Part shown: positions 46,540 to 55,261 of the stretch, piece by piece
Layout of the letters: every line of letters starts with the position of its first letter
Numbering within the stretch: the stretch's first letter is position 1
Assembly: GCF_025548555.1 (NCBI RefSeq)
Contig: NZ_JAJLPA010000008.1
Location: forward strand, 1 to 64,000
Length of the DNA stretch: 64,000 bases
Direction: 5' to 3'
Source: Sphingomonas sp. A2-49
GTDB taxonomy: Bacteria > Pseudomonadota > Alphaproteobacteria > Sphingomonadales > Sphingomonadaceae
Made by a program: the position numbers and the translations under genes
The notes under the pieces: generated by a model
Databases searched by the model: none
The model's input: only the letters and a program-made list of their open reading frames with translations
What the model was told of the DNA's origin: nothing

Positions 46540-47007
46540 GTGCCAAATGAGTCCATCGCGGTTCTGGTCAAGGACCTGACGACGCAGCTCTCGGCGATCG
46601 CTATCGAGTTCGGCACGCGTGCGGACAGGCTGGCGACGGAGGACGAGGCACCGGACGAGGCCGGCCCGGGCCAGCTCGATCCGCGCGAACTGGCGAAGCA
46701 GTTGCTGGCGCAGCGTATGGCCCGGTTCGATCACTTTCCGGCCGAACTCTTCCACGAACCCGCCTGGGACATGCTGCTGGCGCTGTTCGTCGCGCACGAG
46801 GAGCGGCGCACGATGAACGTCAAGACGCTGGTGGCGAGCGCGCACGCGCCGGTGACCACGTCGCAACGCTGGATCGATCATCTGCACAAGCTGAAGCTGA
46901 TCGATCGCGTGATCGATCCGATCGACCGGCGCCGGATGGAAATATCCCTGAGCGACCATGGCTTCGTCGCGGTGACGGCGTATCTGCGGCGGCTCGGCGC
47001 GGTCTGA
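46540..47007 (+). CDS. MarR-like winged-helix regulator
   Basis: This 155-residue protein has a C-terminal winged helix: WDMLLALFVAHEERRTMNVK, then the recognition segment VTTSQRWIDHLHKLKLIDRV and the wing DPIDRRRMEISLSDHGF. The N-terminal half is helical and acidic. The fold is MarR-like with the marker D-x-R-R-x(2)-I in the wing. The GTG start is preceded by GGGGAG. It is divergent from the PKS operon and upstream of the DUF11 surface operon, so either could be its target. Confidence 0.78.
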   Translation: MPNESIAVLVKDLTTQLSAIAIEFGTRADRLATEDEAPDEAGPGQLDPRELAKQLLAQRMARFDHFPAELFHEPAWDMLLALFVAHEERRTMNVKTLVASAHAPVTTSQRWIDHLHKLKLIDRVIDPIDRRRMEISLSDHGFVAVTAYLRRLGAV

Positions 47008-47275
47008 CCGCGCGTCCGATTCGCCGCTGATGCGCAGCCGTCGATCGCCGGAACCGGTATAGGTCAGTACCGCGGCACCATTCGCATCGACGATGTATCC
47101 ACGCGCGGCCGGGCAATCCCTGCCCGACACGCCGGTGCGCGATCGCAATTCCGCATGAAATCCAAAACGGGTGCGACCAAACAATCGACGCCCGATTCGG
47201 TTCCGTAAATTTTGTTTAAGCACCACCGTCGATTTTCATCCCGGGTCAAAGAACTCGGGACGGACTTTGCGGGCG
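47008..47275 (+). promoter_or_regulatory. Leader/promoter gap before the DUF11 operon
   Basis: This is a 268-base gap. It holds a locally AT-rich patch (GTAAATTTTGTTTAAGC near 47203-47221), the likeliest promoter zone in this GC-rich context. An imperfect 8-bp hairpin (TCCCGGGT 47239-47246 with ACTCGGGA 47253-47260) lies just before the first gene. A short minus-strand ORF here shows no recognisable family. Confidence 0.4.
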
Positions 47276-48268
47276 ATGGCATTCTTGGGCGGACACAGGG
47301 GGAAGGGCGGGCGCCATCGCGTCGCGCTGCTCGTCCCCCTGCTCGTCCCCTCGCTCGTCGGCATGCCGATGCTCGCGATGTCCGGCAGTGCCGGTGCGCA
47401 GACGCGGGCCGGCGTGCGCGTGGTCAACGTCGCGACGCTGTCGGTACGCGACGGCGACGGCGAGCGCACGCTGCCATCCAACCCGGCATCGCTGACCGTC
47501 GCCGAGCGGCTCGACCTGACGCTCGATCCCGGCAACGACGCACGCGTCGACATCGGTAGCGGCGGCGGTGCGGTCGCGGTGGTGCTGGTCAATCGCGGCA
47601 ACGGGTCGGAGGCGTTCGATCTTGCCGCGCAACCGTCGGACGCCACCGTCACGATCCGCGGCGTGGCGATCGACCGCGACGGCGACGGCCGGTTCGATGC
47701 CGCGACCGATGCGCTGCTGACCGACGGGCGCACGCCGGCGCTCGATCCGGGCGCGACGCTGCGGCTGCTCGTGCTGGTCGATCCCGCTGCGACGCCCGTC
47801 ACGGTCGCGACGATCGACGTGACCGCGCGCGCCGTCACCGGCACCGGCCCCGCCGGCACCGTCTTCGCCGGGCAGGGCGACGGCGGCGGCGATGCGGTGA
47901 CGGGTGCGACCACGGCGCGCGCGACGCTGGCGGTGGCGATCGGCGCCGCGCCGCCGCCCGCGGCACAGCTCGTCAAGTCGCAGAGCGTCCGCGCCCCGGA
48001 CGGGTCGGACCGCCCGGTCAACGGCGCGATCATCACCTATCGGCTGGAGGCGCGCATCCTGCGTGCCGCCGCCGCCGTCCGGATCGACGATCCGATCCCG
48101 CAGGGCACGCTCTACGTCCCCGGCAGCCTGACGCTCGACGGCGCGCCGCTCAGCGACGCGGCCGGCGACGACGCGGGCCGCGCCGACGACGCCGGCATCG
48201 CGGTGACGCTGGGCGATGTCGCCGGTGCCACGACGCGCATCGTCCAGTTCAAGGTTTCGATCCAGTGA
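47276..48268 (+). CDS. Secreted DUF11-type protein 1 of surface operon
   Basis: This 330-residue exported protein has a long signal peptide (VALLVPLLVPSLVGMPMLA then SAGAQ). The mature N-terminus has VVNVATLSVRDGDGERTLPSN, shared in outline with two later operon genes. A beta-rich middle carries an Asp-rich loop (DRDGDGRFDAATD). The C-terminal DUF11/B_ant-type repeat shows DPIPQGTLYVPGSLTLDG and ends in the strand VQFKVSIQ. No catalytic motif is seen. An extracellular or periplasmic structural role is inferred. Confidence 0.72.
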   Translation: MAFLGGHRGKGGRHRVALLVPLLVPSLVGMPMLAMSGSAGAQTRAGVRVVNVATLSVRDGDGERTLPSNPASLTVAERLDLTLDPGNDARVDIGSGGGAVAVVLVNRGNGSEAFDLAAQPSDATVTIRGVAIDRDGDGRFDAATDALLTDGRTPALDPGATLRLLVLVDPAATPVTVATIDVTARAVTGTGPAGTVFAGQGDGGGDAVTGATTARATLAVAIGAAPPPAAQLVKSQSVRAPDGSDRPVNGAIITYRLEARILRAAAAVRIDDPIPQGTLYVPGSLTLDGAPLSDAAGDDAGRADDAGIAVTLGDVAGATTRIVQFKVSIQ

Positions 48269-48279
48269 GGAGTGTTGCG

Positions 48280-48774
48280 ATGAGAGTCCGTCTGTCAGCC
48301 CATGTCGCGATCGCGGCGCTTGCGATCGCCGCGGCGGCGCCGGCCGTCGCCGTCGCCGCCGCCGCAGGCCCGCTGACGATCGCCAGCCGGATGATGGTCG
48401 AACGGCGGACCACCGCCGCCGACGGTTCGACCCGCGCGACGCTGGTTCCCGCGGTGCGCGTGATGCCGGGCGACCGGATCACCGTCGTCCTCGCCTATCG
48501 CAACACCGGCACCGCGCCGATCCGCGACCTCGTGCTCGCCAACCCGGTGCCGCGCAACGTCGTCTTCCGCCGCGCGGCGGCGACGCCCGCCGCGCCGGAG
48601 GTGTCGGTCGACGGCCGGACCTTCGGCGACCTGGCGACGCTGCGGGTGGCGATGCCCGACGGCACGCTGCGCCCCGCCGTCGCCGACGATGTCACCCACG
48701 TCCGGTGGCGCCTGCCCAGCCCGGTGACGGCCGGGCAGGCAGGTGAACTCGCGTTCCAGGCCGTCCTGAAATGA
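48280..48774 (+). CDS. Secreted DUF11-type protein 2 of surface operon
   Basis: This 164-residue protein has an Ala-rich signal peptide (HVAIAALAIAAAAPAVAVA) and a single DUF11-like domain: MPGDRITVVLAYRNTGTAPIRDL, LANPVPRNVVF and the terminal strand ELAFQAVLK. The ATG at 48280 has GAGGAG seven bases upstream and is preferred over the GTG at 48265 that overlaps the previous stop. It may be a small subunit or chaperone-like partner of the neighbouring proteins; function unknown. Confidence 0.72.
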   Translation: MRVRLSAHVAIAALAIAAAAPAVAVAAAAGPLTIASRMMVERRTTAADGSTRATLVPAVRVMPGDRITVVLAYRNTGTAPIRDLVLANPVPRNVVFRRAAATPAAPEVSVDGRTFGDLATLRVAMPDGTLRPAVADDVTHVRWRLPSPVTAGQAGELAFQAVLK

Positions 48775-48812
48775 CCAATCCCCCCATTTCGCATTCACGA
48801 GGAGAAGCACGC

Positions 48813-49931
48813 ATGTCCGCCACAGGGGCGCGGCGCTGGTTGCTGGCCGGAACGGCCACGCTCGCGTCGATCGGGACCGCGCACGCGCAGTCCACCACCG
48901 GCACCGCCGCCGGGACGACGATCACCAACACCGCCAACGCGACCTATACGGTGAACGGCACGCCCGGCACCGCGCAGTCGAACACCGCGACCTTCGTCGT
49001 CGACAAGAAGGTCAATCTGACGGTCATCTCGAACCAGTCGAGCCCGACGCAGATCAACCTCGGCCAGTCCGGCGCGGTGACGACGTTCCAGGTCACCAAC
49101 AACACCAACAGCGTCCAGGATTTCCAGCTGACCGCGAGCCAGACGATCCTGACCGGCATCCTGACCGGCAGCGACACGTTCGACCTGACCGGCCTCAAGA
49201 TCTACGTCGATGCGAACAACAACGGCACCTACGAACCGGGTACCGACACCGTCGAATTCATCGACGAACTGGCGCCCGACGCGCATGCGACGGTGTTCGT
49301 CGTCGGCAACGTGCCCGCATCCCCGACGGGTACGATGGCGCAGGTCGGTCTGAAGGCGACGGTCGCCGCAGGCGGCGCCAGCGGCACGCTCGGCACGGGG
49401 CTGATCCCGACGCCGCTCAACACCGTCAACCAGGACAATCAGGTCGACGTGGTCTTCGCCGACACCGACAACGACGGTCTGCTCGGCTACGACACGATCG
49501 CCAACGGCGCGGGCTGGGCCTATGCCGCCTACGAGATCGGCGTGACCAGCGTGAACCTGTCGGTGGTCAAGACCGCGACGGTCATCTCGGACGGCGTCAG
49601 CCTGACCAACCCGCGCGCGCTGCCGGGGGCGATCGTGCAATATTGCCTGACCGCGACCAACGCAACGCTGCTGACCCCGGCCACCGGCGTCAACCTGACC
49701 GACGTGATCCCGGCGAACACCACCTACGTGCCCGGATCGATCACGATCGGCGGGATCGGAGCGGGCGGCGTGTGCCTGATAAACGGCTACGTCCAGAACG
49801 ACGACGGCAGCCAGGCGGCAGGGCCCTATGTCGGATCGTTCAACGCGGGCACCAAGACGGTGACCGCGACGATCCCGACGCTGCTCGGGGGCACCGCGGT
49901 CGCCGCCAGCTTCCGCGTGACGATCAACTAG
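48813..49931 (+). CDS. Secreted DUF11-type protein 3 of surface operon (major subunit-like)
   Basis: This 372-residue protein has a signal peptide ending AHAQS and a Thr/Asn-rich mature N-terminus (TITNTANATYTVNGTPGTA, then SNTATFVVDKKV). Asp-rich loops look calcium-binding (YVDANNNGTYEPGTD, DTDNDGLLGYD). The C-terminal DUF11 repeat has VIPANTTYVPGSITIGG and two cysteines (YCLTATN, GVCLING). Its low-complexity Thr/Asn/Gly composition differs from its neighbours and suits an abundant surface fibre protein. GAGGAG precedes the ATG at 48813. Confidence 0.72.
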   Translation: MSATGARRWLLAGTATLASIGTAHAQSTTGTAAGTTITNTANATYTVNGTPGTAQSNTATFVVDKKVNLTVISNQSSPTQINLGQSGAVTTFQVTNNTNSVQDFQLTASQTILTGILTGSDTFDLTGLKIYVDANNNGTYEPGTDTVEFIDELAPDAHATVFVVGNVPASPTGTMAQVGLKATVAAGGASGTLGTGLIPTPLNTVNQDNQVDVVFADTDNDGLLGYDTIANGAGWAYAAYEIGVTSVNLSVVKTATVISDGVSLTNPRALPGAIVQYCLTATNATLLTPATGVNLTDVIPANTTYVPGSITIGGIGAGGVCLINGYVQNDDGSQAAGPYVGSFNAGTKTVTATIPTLLGGTAVAASFRVTIN

Positions 49932-49960
49932 TCCTCCACCCCGCGAAGGAGTGTTTCGGA

Positions 49961-49988
49961 TCCCGGCGCGGCCCTCCCCGCGCCGGGA
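49961..49988 (+). terminator. Strong hairpin between surface genes 3 and 4
   Basis: TCCCGGCGCGG (49961-49971) and CCGCGCCGGGA (49978-49988) form an 11-bp perfect stem with a six-base loop and no T-run. It lies within the 69-base gap. It could be an attenuator or an mRNA stabiliser that lets the upstream subunit genes be expressed more than the large downstream gene. Confidence 0.5.
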
Positions 49989-50000
49989 AACGGTCCCCCC

Positions 50001-53000
50001 ATGTCTATCGTCCGGCCTTTCCTCCGCATGCTCGCGCTCGCCGCCGGCCTCGGCACCTGCGTGCCGGCCGTCGCGCAGACGCATGTCGAGAACGTGGCCA
50101 CGCTGACCTATCGCGCGGGCGACGGCGACCGGATCGTGCGCTCGAACGCCGTCGGCATCGACACGCAGCGCGCCAAGCGCCCGACCAGCTTCACCTTCCG
50201 CCTGCTGCCGCAGGGCTATGTGCCGACCGGCATGCGCTGCGAGGGCACGCCGCCGATGTTCACTCCCGCGCCGATCGATGCCGCGATGCTGGCCGCGGCA
50301 CCGCCGCTCGCCGCGATCGACATCACCTCGCCGCTCATCATGGTGATCGACGCCGACGGCCACAATCGCGATGCCCGGGTGCGCGAGACGATCATGGTCG
50401 ATTTCGACACCGGCCGCGTCGCCGGCAAGCTGCCGCTGTTGGAAACCGGACCCGATACCGGCGTGTTCGCCGGCGCCGTGCCCGCGGCCAACGATTCGAG
50501 CGACCCCAAGCTGTCCGCCTGCGCGCTGCGCCTGCGCCGCGGCGACCGGTTGCGGCTGAGCTTCACCGAAGACGAATTCAGTTTCGGCTCGACGATCGAC
50601 CTGCTGATCGATCCCGCCGGCTACGTCTTCGATTCGCGCACCGGCGACGTCGTCGACGGCGCGCAGGTGACCCTGCTCGACGAGGCGGGATTGCCCGCGA
50701 TCGTGTTCGGCGACGACGGGGTCAGCCGCTATCCCTCGACCGTCACCAGCGGCGCCGCAGTCGTCGATGCCTCGGGACGGCGCTATCTGCCCATGCCGGG
50801 CCGCTTCCGCTTCCCCTTCGCGCGCGCCGGCCGCTACACGCTGAAGATCGTGCCGCCGGGCGATTATATGGCGCCCTCGGTCGTCGATCGCATCACGCTG
50901 TCGGCGCTGAAGGATCCCGCGGGCGATCCGTTCATCATCGCCGATGCGAGCTACGGCGGGTTCCTGACGCTGGCGGACCAGGACCCGGTCTATGTCGACG
51001 TGCCGCTCGACCGCCCCGGCAACGGCACGCTGCTGCTCACGAAGACCGCGTCGGTGCGCGAGGCGTCGCCGGGCGATTTCATCCAGTACCGGCTCCAGGT
51101 CTCGAACCGCGACGCCATCCCCGCGACCGGACTGGTCGTGTCCGACTATCTGCCCGCCGGTTTGCGCTACGAACGCGGTTCGACGCGCGGCGGTGGCGAG
51201 CCGACCGTGTCCGCCGACGGCCGCAACCTCAGCTTCGCCATCCCGGCGCTCGCCGCGCGCGGATCGGCCGACATCCGCTACGTCGTCAGCGTGACGCCGG
51301 GCGCGCCGTCGGGCGAGGCGCTCAACCGGGCGCAGATCGCCGGCGACGCCCGCGTCACCAGCAACCAGGCGGCAGCGTCGGTGCGATTGCGCCCGTTGCT
51401 GTTCACCGACGCGATGACGGTGATCGGGCGCGTGACGCAGGGCGATTGCGGCGACCCGGTCGCGCGGCGCAAGGGGATCGCCGGCATCCGCCTGCTGCTG
51501 GAGGACGGCACCTATGTCGTCACCGATCGCGATGGCCTGTACCATTTCGAGGGGGTCCGGCCGGGCCGCCACGTCGTCCAGCTCGATACGGGCAGCATCC
51601 CGGCGAGCTACGAACCCGTCGCCTGCGACGTCGACACGCGCCAGGCGCGCAGCCCGATCTCGCGCTTCGTCGAAACCGACGCAGGCGCGGGCGGCGGCGT
51701 GCTGAAGCGCGTCGATTTCCAGCTGCGCTCCACCGGCAGGGTCACCGCCGACACCGACACGCTGCCGATCGCGATCCCCGACGATGCCGCCGCGGCGGGC
51801 AATCGCGACTGGCTGCACGGCCAGGCACCGGGCACCGGCTGGCTGTTCCCCGGCATCGATCACAATCCCCGCGCGCCGGTGCTGCGCGTCGCGATCAAAC
51901 ATGCCCCGGACCAGCGCATCGCGCTGAGCGTCAACGGCCGCGTCACCGATCCGCTCGCCTTCGACGGCAGCGACGCGAACGGCCCGGTCGCGGTGTCGCG
52001 CTGGAGCGCGCTGCCGCTGGTGCCGGGGGACAACCGCCTGTCCGCCCGCATCCTCGCCGCCGATGGCCGCGTCGTCGAGACGCTGGAGCGCGTCGTCCAT
52101 TACGCCGGTGTGCCGGTCCGCGCGGTGTTCGATCCGGGCAAGAGCCGGCTGAAGGCCGACGGCCTGACCCGCCCGCTGATCGCGGTGCGCGTCACCGACC
52201 GCGACGGCCGTCCGGTCCGCGCCGGCACGCTGGTGCCGTTCCGCGTCGACCAGCCCTATCAGGCGGCGATCGAGGCGGCGTTGCTGCAGGGTCGCCAACT
52301 CGCCGGCCGCGAGCGCGCCGCGACCACCGCGCGCGTCGTCGGCGACGACGGCTATGCCTTCATCGCGCTCCAGCCGACGACGCAGGCAGGCGCGGTGCAC
52401 GCCGTCGTCTCGCTCGCCGACGACCGGCAGGTCCGCACCAGCGAGATCCGCGCCTGGCTCGATGCCGCGCAGAAGGACTGGACGATCGTCGGCTTCGGCG
52501 CGGGCAGCATCGGCTACGACCTGCTCAGCCGGCACGGCAGCGCGCTGCCCCGGGCGCAGCGCGGCGGGGTCGTCACCGACGGCCAGCTCGCTTTCTATGC
52601 CAAGGGCCGGATCAAGGGATCGTGGCTGATGACGATCGCCTACGATAGCGACCGTGCCTATGATCCGACGCGCGGGCTGCTGGGTACGATCGATCCCGAC
52701 CGCTATTACACCGTATACGGCGACGGCAGCGCGCAGGGCTATGACGCGGCGACCCGGCGCAAGCTCTACCTGCGGCTGGAGCGCCGCGAATTCTACGCGC
52801 TGTTCGGCGATTTCGAGACGGGCTTCACCGACACCCAGCTGACCCGCTACAGCCGCACGCTGACCGGCGTGAAGGCGGCGTATCAGGGGCGCAGGCTGGC
52901 GGCGCAGGGTTTCGCGGCCAAGACCGACACGCTGTACGCGCGCGACGAGATCCAGGGCAACGGCCTCAGCGGCCCCTACCGGCTGCGCGCGCGCGGCATC

Positions 53001-55004
53001 GTGCCCAACAGCGACAAGCTGCGCATCGAGGTGCGCGACCGCTTCCGGTCCGAGCTGATCGTGTCGTCGACGCAGCTGACCCGCCACATCGATTACGACA
53101 TCGACGTCCGGCTCGGCACGGTCCGCTTCCGCAACCCGGTGCTCAGCCGCGATCCGGCGCTCAATCCCATCTTCATCGTCGCCGATTACGAGGTCGAGGG
53201 CGGTCGCACCGAACGGCTCGCCGCGGGCGCACGGCTCGCCGCGACGCTCGGCCGCGTCGTGCTGGGCGCCAGCGTGATCCGCGACGAGACCGCGGGCGAC
53301 GCGACCGTCGCCGGCGCCGACGTCAAGGCGCGGATCGGCAGCGCCACCGAGCTGCGCGGCGAAGTCGCGATCGGCGGCAGGCAGGGGCCGGGGCGCGACG
53401 TCGCCTTCCTGGCCGAGGCGGAGCATCACGGCGGCGGCGTCGACCTGCTCGGCTACGTCCGCCAGCAGGATGCGGGTTTCGGCGTGGGGCAGCAGAATCT
53501 GGTCGAGGCGGGGACGCGCAAGATCGGGCTCGACGGCCGGGTCGCGCTCACCGACCGGCTGAGCGTCACCGCCACCGCCTGGTATCAGGACATGCTGGCG
53601 ACCGCGGCGACGCGGACCGCGGGCGAGGCGCGGCTGGAATATCGCCGTGCCAGCGGTACGGTCTTCGTCGGCGGCCAGGTGTCCGCCGACCGCGGCCTCG
53701 ACGGCGGCGACCGCGATTCGCGGCTGCTGACGCTCGGTGGCAGCCAGGTGCTGTTCGGCGGCCGGCTGACGCTCGCCGGCCAGACCCAGTTCGCCCCCGG
53801 CGGCGACAAGGCTTCGGTCGACTTCCCCGTCCGCCACCAGCTGACCGCCGCATGGAAGGTGAAGGACGGCGTGCGCCTGCTCACCGGCTACGAGATCGCC
53901 AGCGGCAAGGACTACACCGCGCGCACCGCGCAGGTCGGGTTCGACGTCGCGCCCTGGACCGGCGCCAAGCTGATGAGCACGCTCAACCAGCAGGCCGCCG
54001 ACATGACGGCGCGCGGCGAGAACGGCGGGCGGACCTATGCGCAATACGGGCTCGCCCAGTCGCTGCCGCTCGGCAGGCGCTGGACGGTCGATGCGACGCT
54101 GGATGCGACCAGTACGGTGCGCGGGCGCATCCCCGCGGGCGCGGTCATCAACGCGTTCCAGCCGGTCGCATCGGGCGGCACGATCGGAACCGTCGGCAGC
54201 GGCACCGCCGACGGCGACTATACCGCCGCGACGCTGGGCGCGACCTATCGCGCCGCCCGCTGGTCGTGGACCGGCCGGATCGAATATCGCGACGGCCGCA
54301 ACGACGACCGGTTCGGGATCGTCGCCAGCCTGTTGCGGACGCTCGGCGAGGGCCGGACGATCGCGTCGGGCCTGCGCGCGTTCCGCATCCGCAACGCCGC
54401 CGGCGCGATGGCGACGCAGGCGAGCGCCGATTTGGCGCTCGCCTGGCGTCCGCTCGACAGCCGCTGGTCGCTGCTCGACCGGCTCGAATACCGGCACGAG
54501 AGCGCCGATGGCAGCTTTGGCGACGGCAACGTGCTCGGCGTTCCCGCCTATGGCGCCCGCGACCAGGTGACGTCGCGCGTCGTCAACAACCTGGCGCTCA
54601 ACTATCGCAGCGGTCCCGAAGGGCTCGGCCACGGGTTCGAGGGCACCGTCTATTATGGCGCGAAATACGTCGCCGGCCGCTACGCCGACGACCGCTACGA
54701 CGGTTTCATCGATGTCGTCGGGTTCGACCTGCGCCAGGACGTCGGCACGCGGTTCGACATCGGCGTTGCCGGGTCGGTCCAGCATGCATGGAACCGCCAC
54801 GTCTGGTCGTGGAGCGGCGGCCCCTCCGCCGGCGTCTCGCCCGCGGCCAATGTGTGGCTCAGCGCCGGCTACAACATCGCCGGCTATCGCGACCGCGACT
54901 TCGAGGCGGACCGCTACACCCGCCAGGGGCCGTACGTGACGATGCGCCTGAAGTTCGACCAGCACTCGCTCGGCGGCGCCACCCGCGCCCTGTTCGGAAG
55001 ATAG
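50001..55004 (+). CDS. Giant DUF11 / predicted outer-membrane beta-barrel protein
   Basis: This 1667-residue protein has a signal peptide (LRMLALAAGLGTCVPAVAQ) and the mature N-terminal motif VENVATLTYRAGDGDRIVRSN. In order follow: a beta-rich region to ~335; a DUF11 domain ~340-465 (LTKTASVREASPGDFIQYRL, YLPAGLRYERGS); an SdrD-B/carboxypeptidase-regulatory-like domain ~466-580 (DRDGLYHFEGVRPGRHVV); Ig-like domains ~620-830; and from ~860 about 800 residues of amphipathic strands typical of a large barrel (YLRLERREFYALFGDFETGF and others). The last residue is Arg, not Phe. It probably anchors or exports the upstream proteins. Confidence 0.7.
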   Translation: MSIVRPFLRMLALAAGLGTCVPAVAQTHVENVATLTYRAGDGDRIVRSNAVGIDTQRAKRPTSFTFRLLPQGYVPTGMRCEGTPPMFTPAPIDAAMLAAAPPLAAIDITSPLIMVIDADGHNRDARVRETIMVDFDTGRVAGKLPLLETGPDTGVFAGAVPAANDSSDPKLSACALRLRRGDRLRLSFTEDEFSFGSTIDLLIDPAGYVFDSRTGDVVDGAQVTLLDEAGLPAIVFGDDGVSRYPSTVTSGAAVVDASGRRYLPMPGRFRFPFARAGRYTLKIVPPGDYMAPSVVDRITLSALKDPAGDPFIIADASYGGFLTLADQDPVYVDVPLDRPGNGTLLLTKTASVREASPGDFIQYRLQVSNRDAIPATGLVVSDYLPAGLRYERGSTRGGGEPTVSADGRNLSFAIPALAARGSADIRYVVSVTPGAPSGEALNRAQIAGDARVTSNQAAASVRLRPLLFTDAMTVIGRVTQGDCGDPVARRKGIAGIRLLLEDGTYVVTDRDGLYHFEGVRPGRHVVQLDTGSIPASYEPVACDVDTRQARSPISRFVETDAGAGGGVLKRVDFQLRSTGRVTADTDTLPIAIPDDAAAAGNRDWLHGQAPGTGWLFPGIDHNPRAPVLRVAIKHAPDQRIALSVNGRVTDPLAFDGSDANGPVAVSRWSALPLVPGDNRLSARILAADGRVVETLERVVHYAGVPVRAVFDPGKSRLKADGLTRPLIAVRVTDRDGRPVRAGTLVPFRVDQPYQAAIEAALLQGRQLAGRERAATTARVVGDDGYAFIALQPTTQAGAVHAVVSLADDRQVRTSEIRAWLDAAQKDWTIVGFGAGSIGYDLLSRHGSALPRAQRGGVVTDGQLAFYAKGRIKGSWLMTIAYDSDRAYDPTRGLLGTIDPDRYYTVYGDGSAQGYDAATRRKLYLRLERREFYALFGDFETGFTDTQLTRYSRTLTGVKAAYQGRRLAAQGFAAKTDTLYARDEIQGNGLSGPYRLRARGIVPNSDKLRIEVRDRFRSELIVSSTQLTRHIDYDIDVRLGTVRFRNPVLSRDPALNPIFIVADYEVEGGRTERLAAGARLAATLGRVVLGASVIRDETAGDATVAGADVKARIGSATELRGEVAIGGRQGPGRDVAFLAEAEHHGGGVDLLGYVRQQDAGFGVGQQNLVEAGTRKIGLDGRVALTDRLSVTATAWYQDMLATAATRTAGEARLEYRRASGTVFVGGQVSADRGLDGGDRDSRLLTLGGSQVLFGGRLTLAGQTQFAPGGDKASVDFPVRHQLTAAWKVKDGVRLLTGYEIASGKDYTARTAQVGFDVAPWTGAKLMSTLNQQAADMTARGENGGRTYAQYGLAQSLPLGRRWTVDATLDATSTVRGRIPAGAVINAFQPVASGGTIGTVGSGTADGDYTAATLGATYRAARWSWTGRIEYRDGRNDDRFGIVASLLRTLGEGRTIASGLRAFRIRNAAGAMATQASADLALAWRPLDSRWSLLDRLEYRHESADGSFGDGNVLGVPAYGARDQVTSRVVNNLALNYRSGPEGLGHGFEGTVYYGAKYVAGRYADDRYDGFIDVVGFDLRQDVGTRFDIGVAGSVQHAWNRHVWSWSGGPSAGVSPAANVWLSAGYNIAGYRDRDFEADRYTRQGPYVTMRLKFDQHSLGGATRALFGR

Positions 55005-55016
55005 AGGATGCCCCTT

Positions 55017-55229
55017 ATGCCTGCCGTGATCGCCACCGCCTCGCCGCTGCTCATCGGGCTGGAAGCCGCCGCCCGCCGCTTTGCCGCCATGGACCGGCTG
55101 GAGGCGGATGCGGCGATCGACGCGCACGTCGCGACCGCGATCCGCGAATGGCGCGTCGCCGACGCCACGCTGTGGCAACGCGTCCGGTTCCGGTCGCGGA
55201 TGATCCGCTCCACCGACGGCCGGTCGTAA
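55017..55229 (+). CDS. Small hypothetical protein
   Basis: This ~70-residue, mostly helical protein (SPLLIGLEAAARRFAAMDRL, then an Arg-rich C-terminus) has no family I recognise. AGAGG lies nine bases before the ATG at 55017; an ATG at 55008 is also in frame but too close to a ribosome-binding site. It starts 12 bases after the giant gene and 32 bases before the PilZ gene, so it is probably in the same transcript. Confidence 0.5.
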   Translation: MPAVIATASPLLIGLEAAARRFAAMDRLEADAAIDAHVATAIREWRVADATLWQRVRFRSRMIRSTDGRS

Positions 55230-55261
55230 CCGCCACCATCCCGCAGCAGGAGAGCCACGCG

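Noticed and set aside
46459..47226. Minus-strand ORF of 255 codons overlapping the winged-helix gene and the 47-kb gap
   Set aside because: A short stretch looked protein-like, but most of it is the shadow of the winged-helix gene, and I find no family or ribosome-binding site.
48795..55178. Minus-strand open frame of about 2100 codons across the surface operon
   Set aside because: It is the antisense shadow of GC-rich codons. Its translation is a monotonous Arg/His/Ala/Asp-rich sequence with no domain, while the plus strand has signal peptides, ribosome-binding sites and DUF11 motifs.
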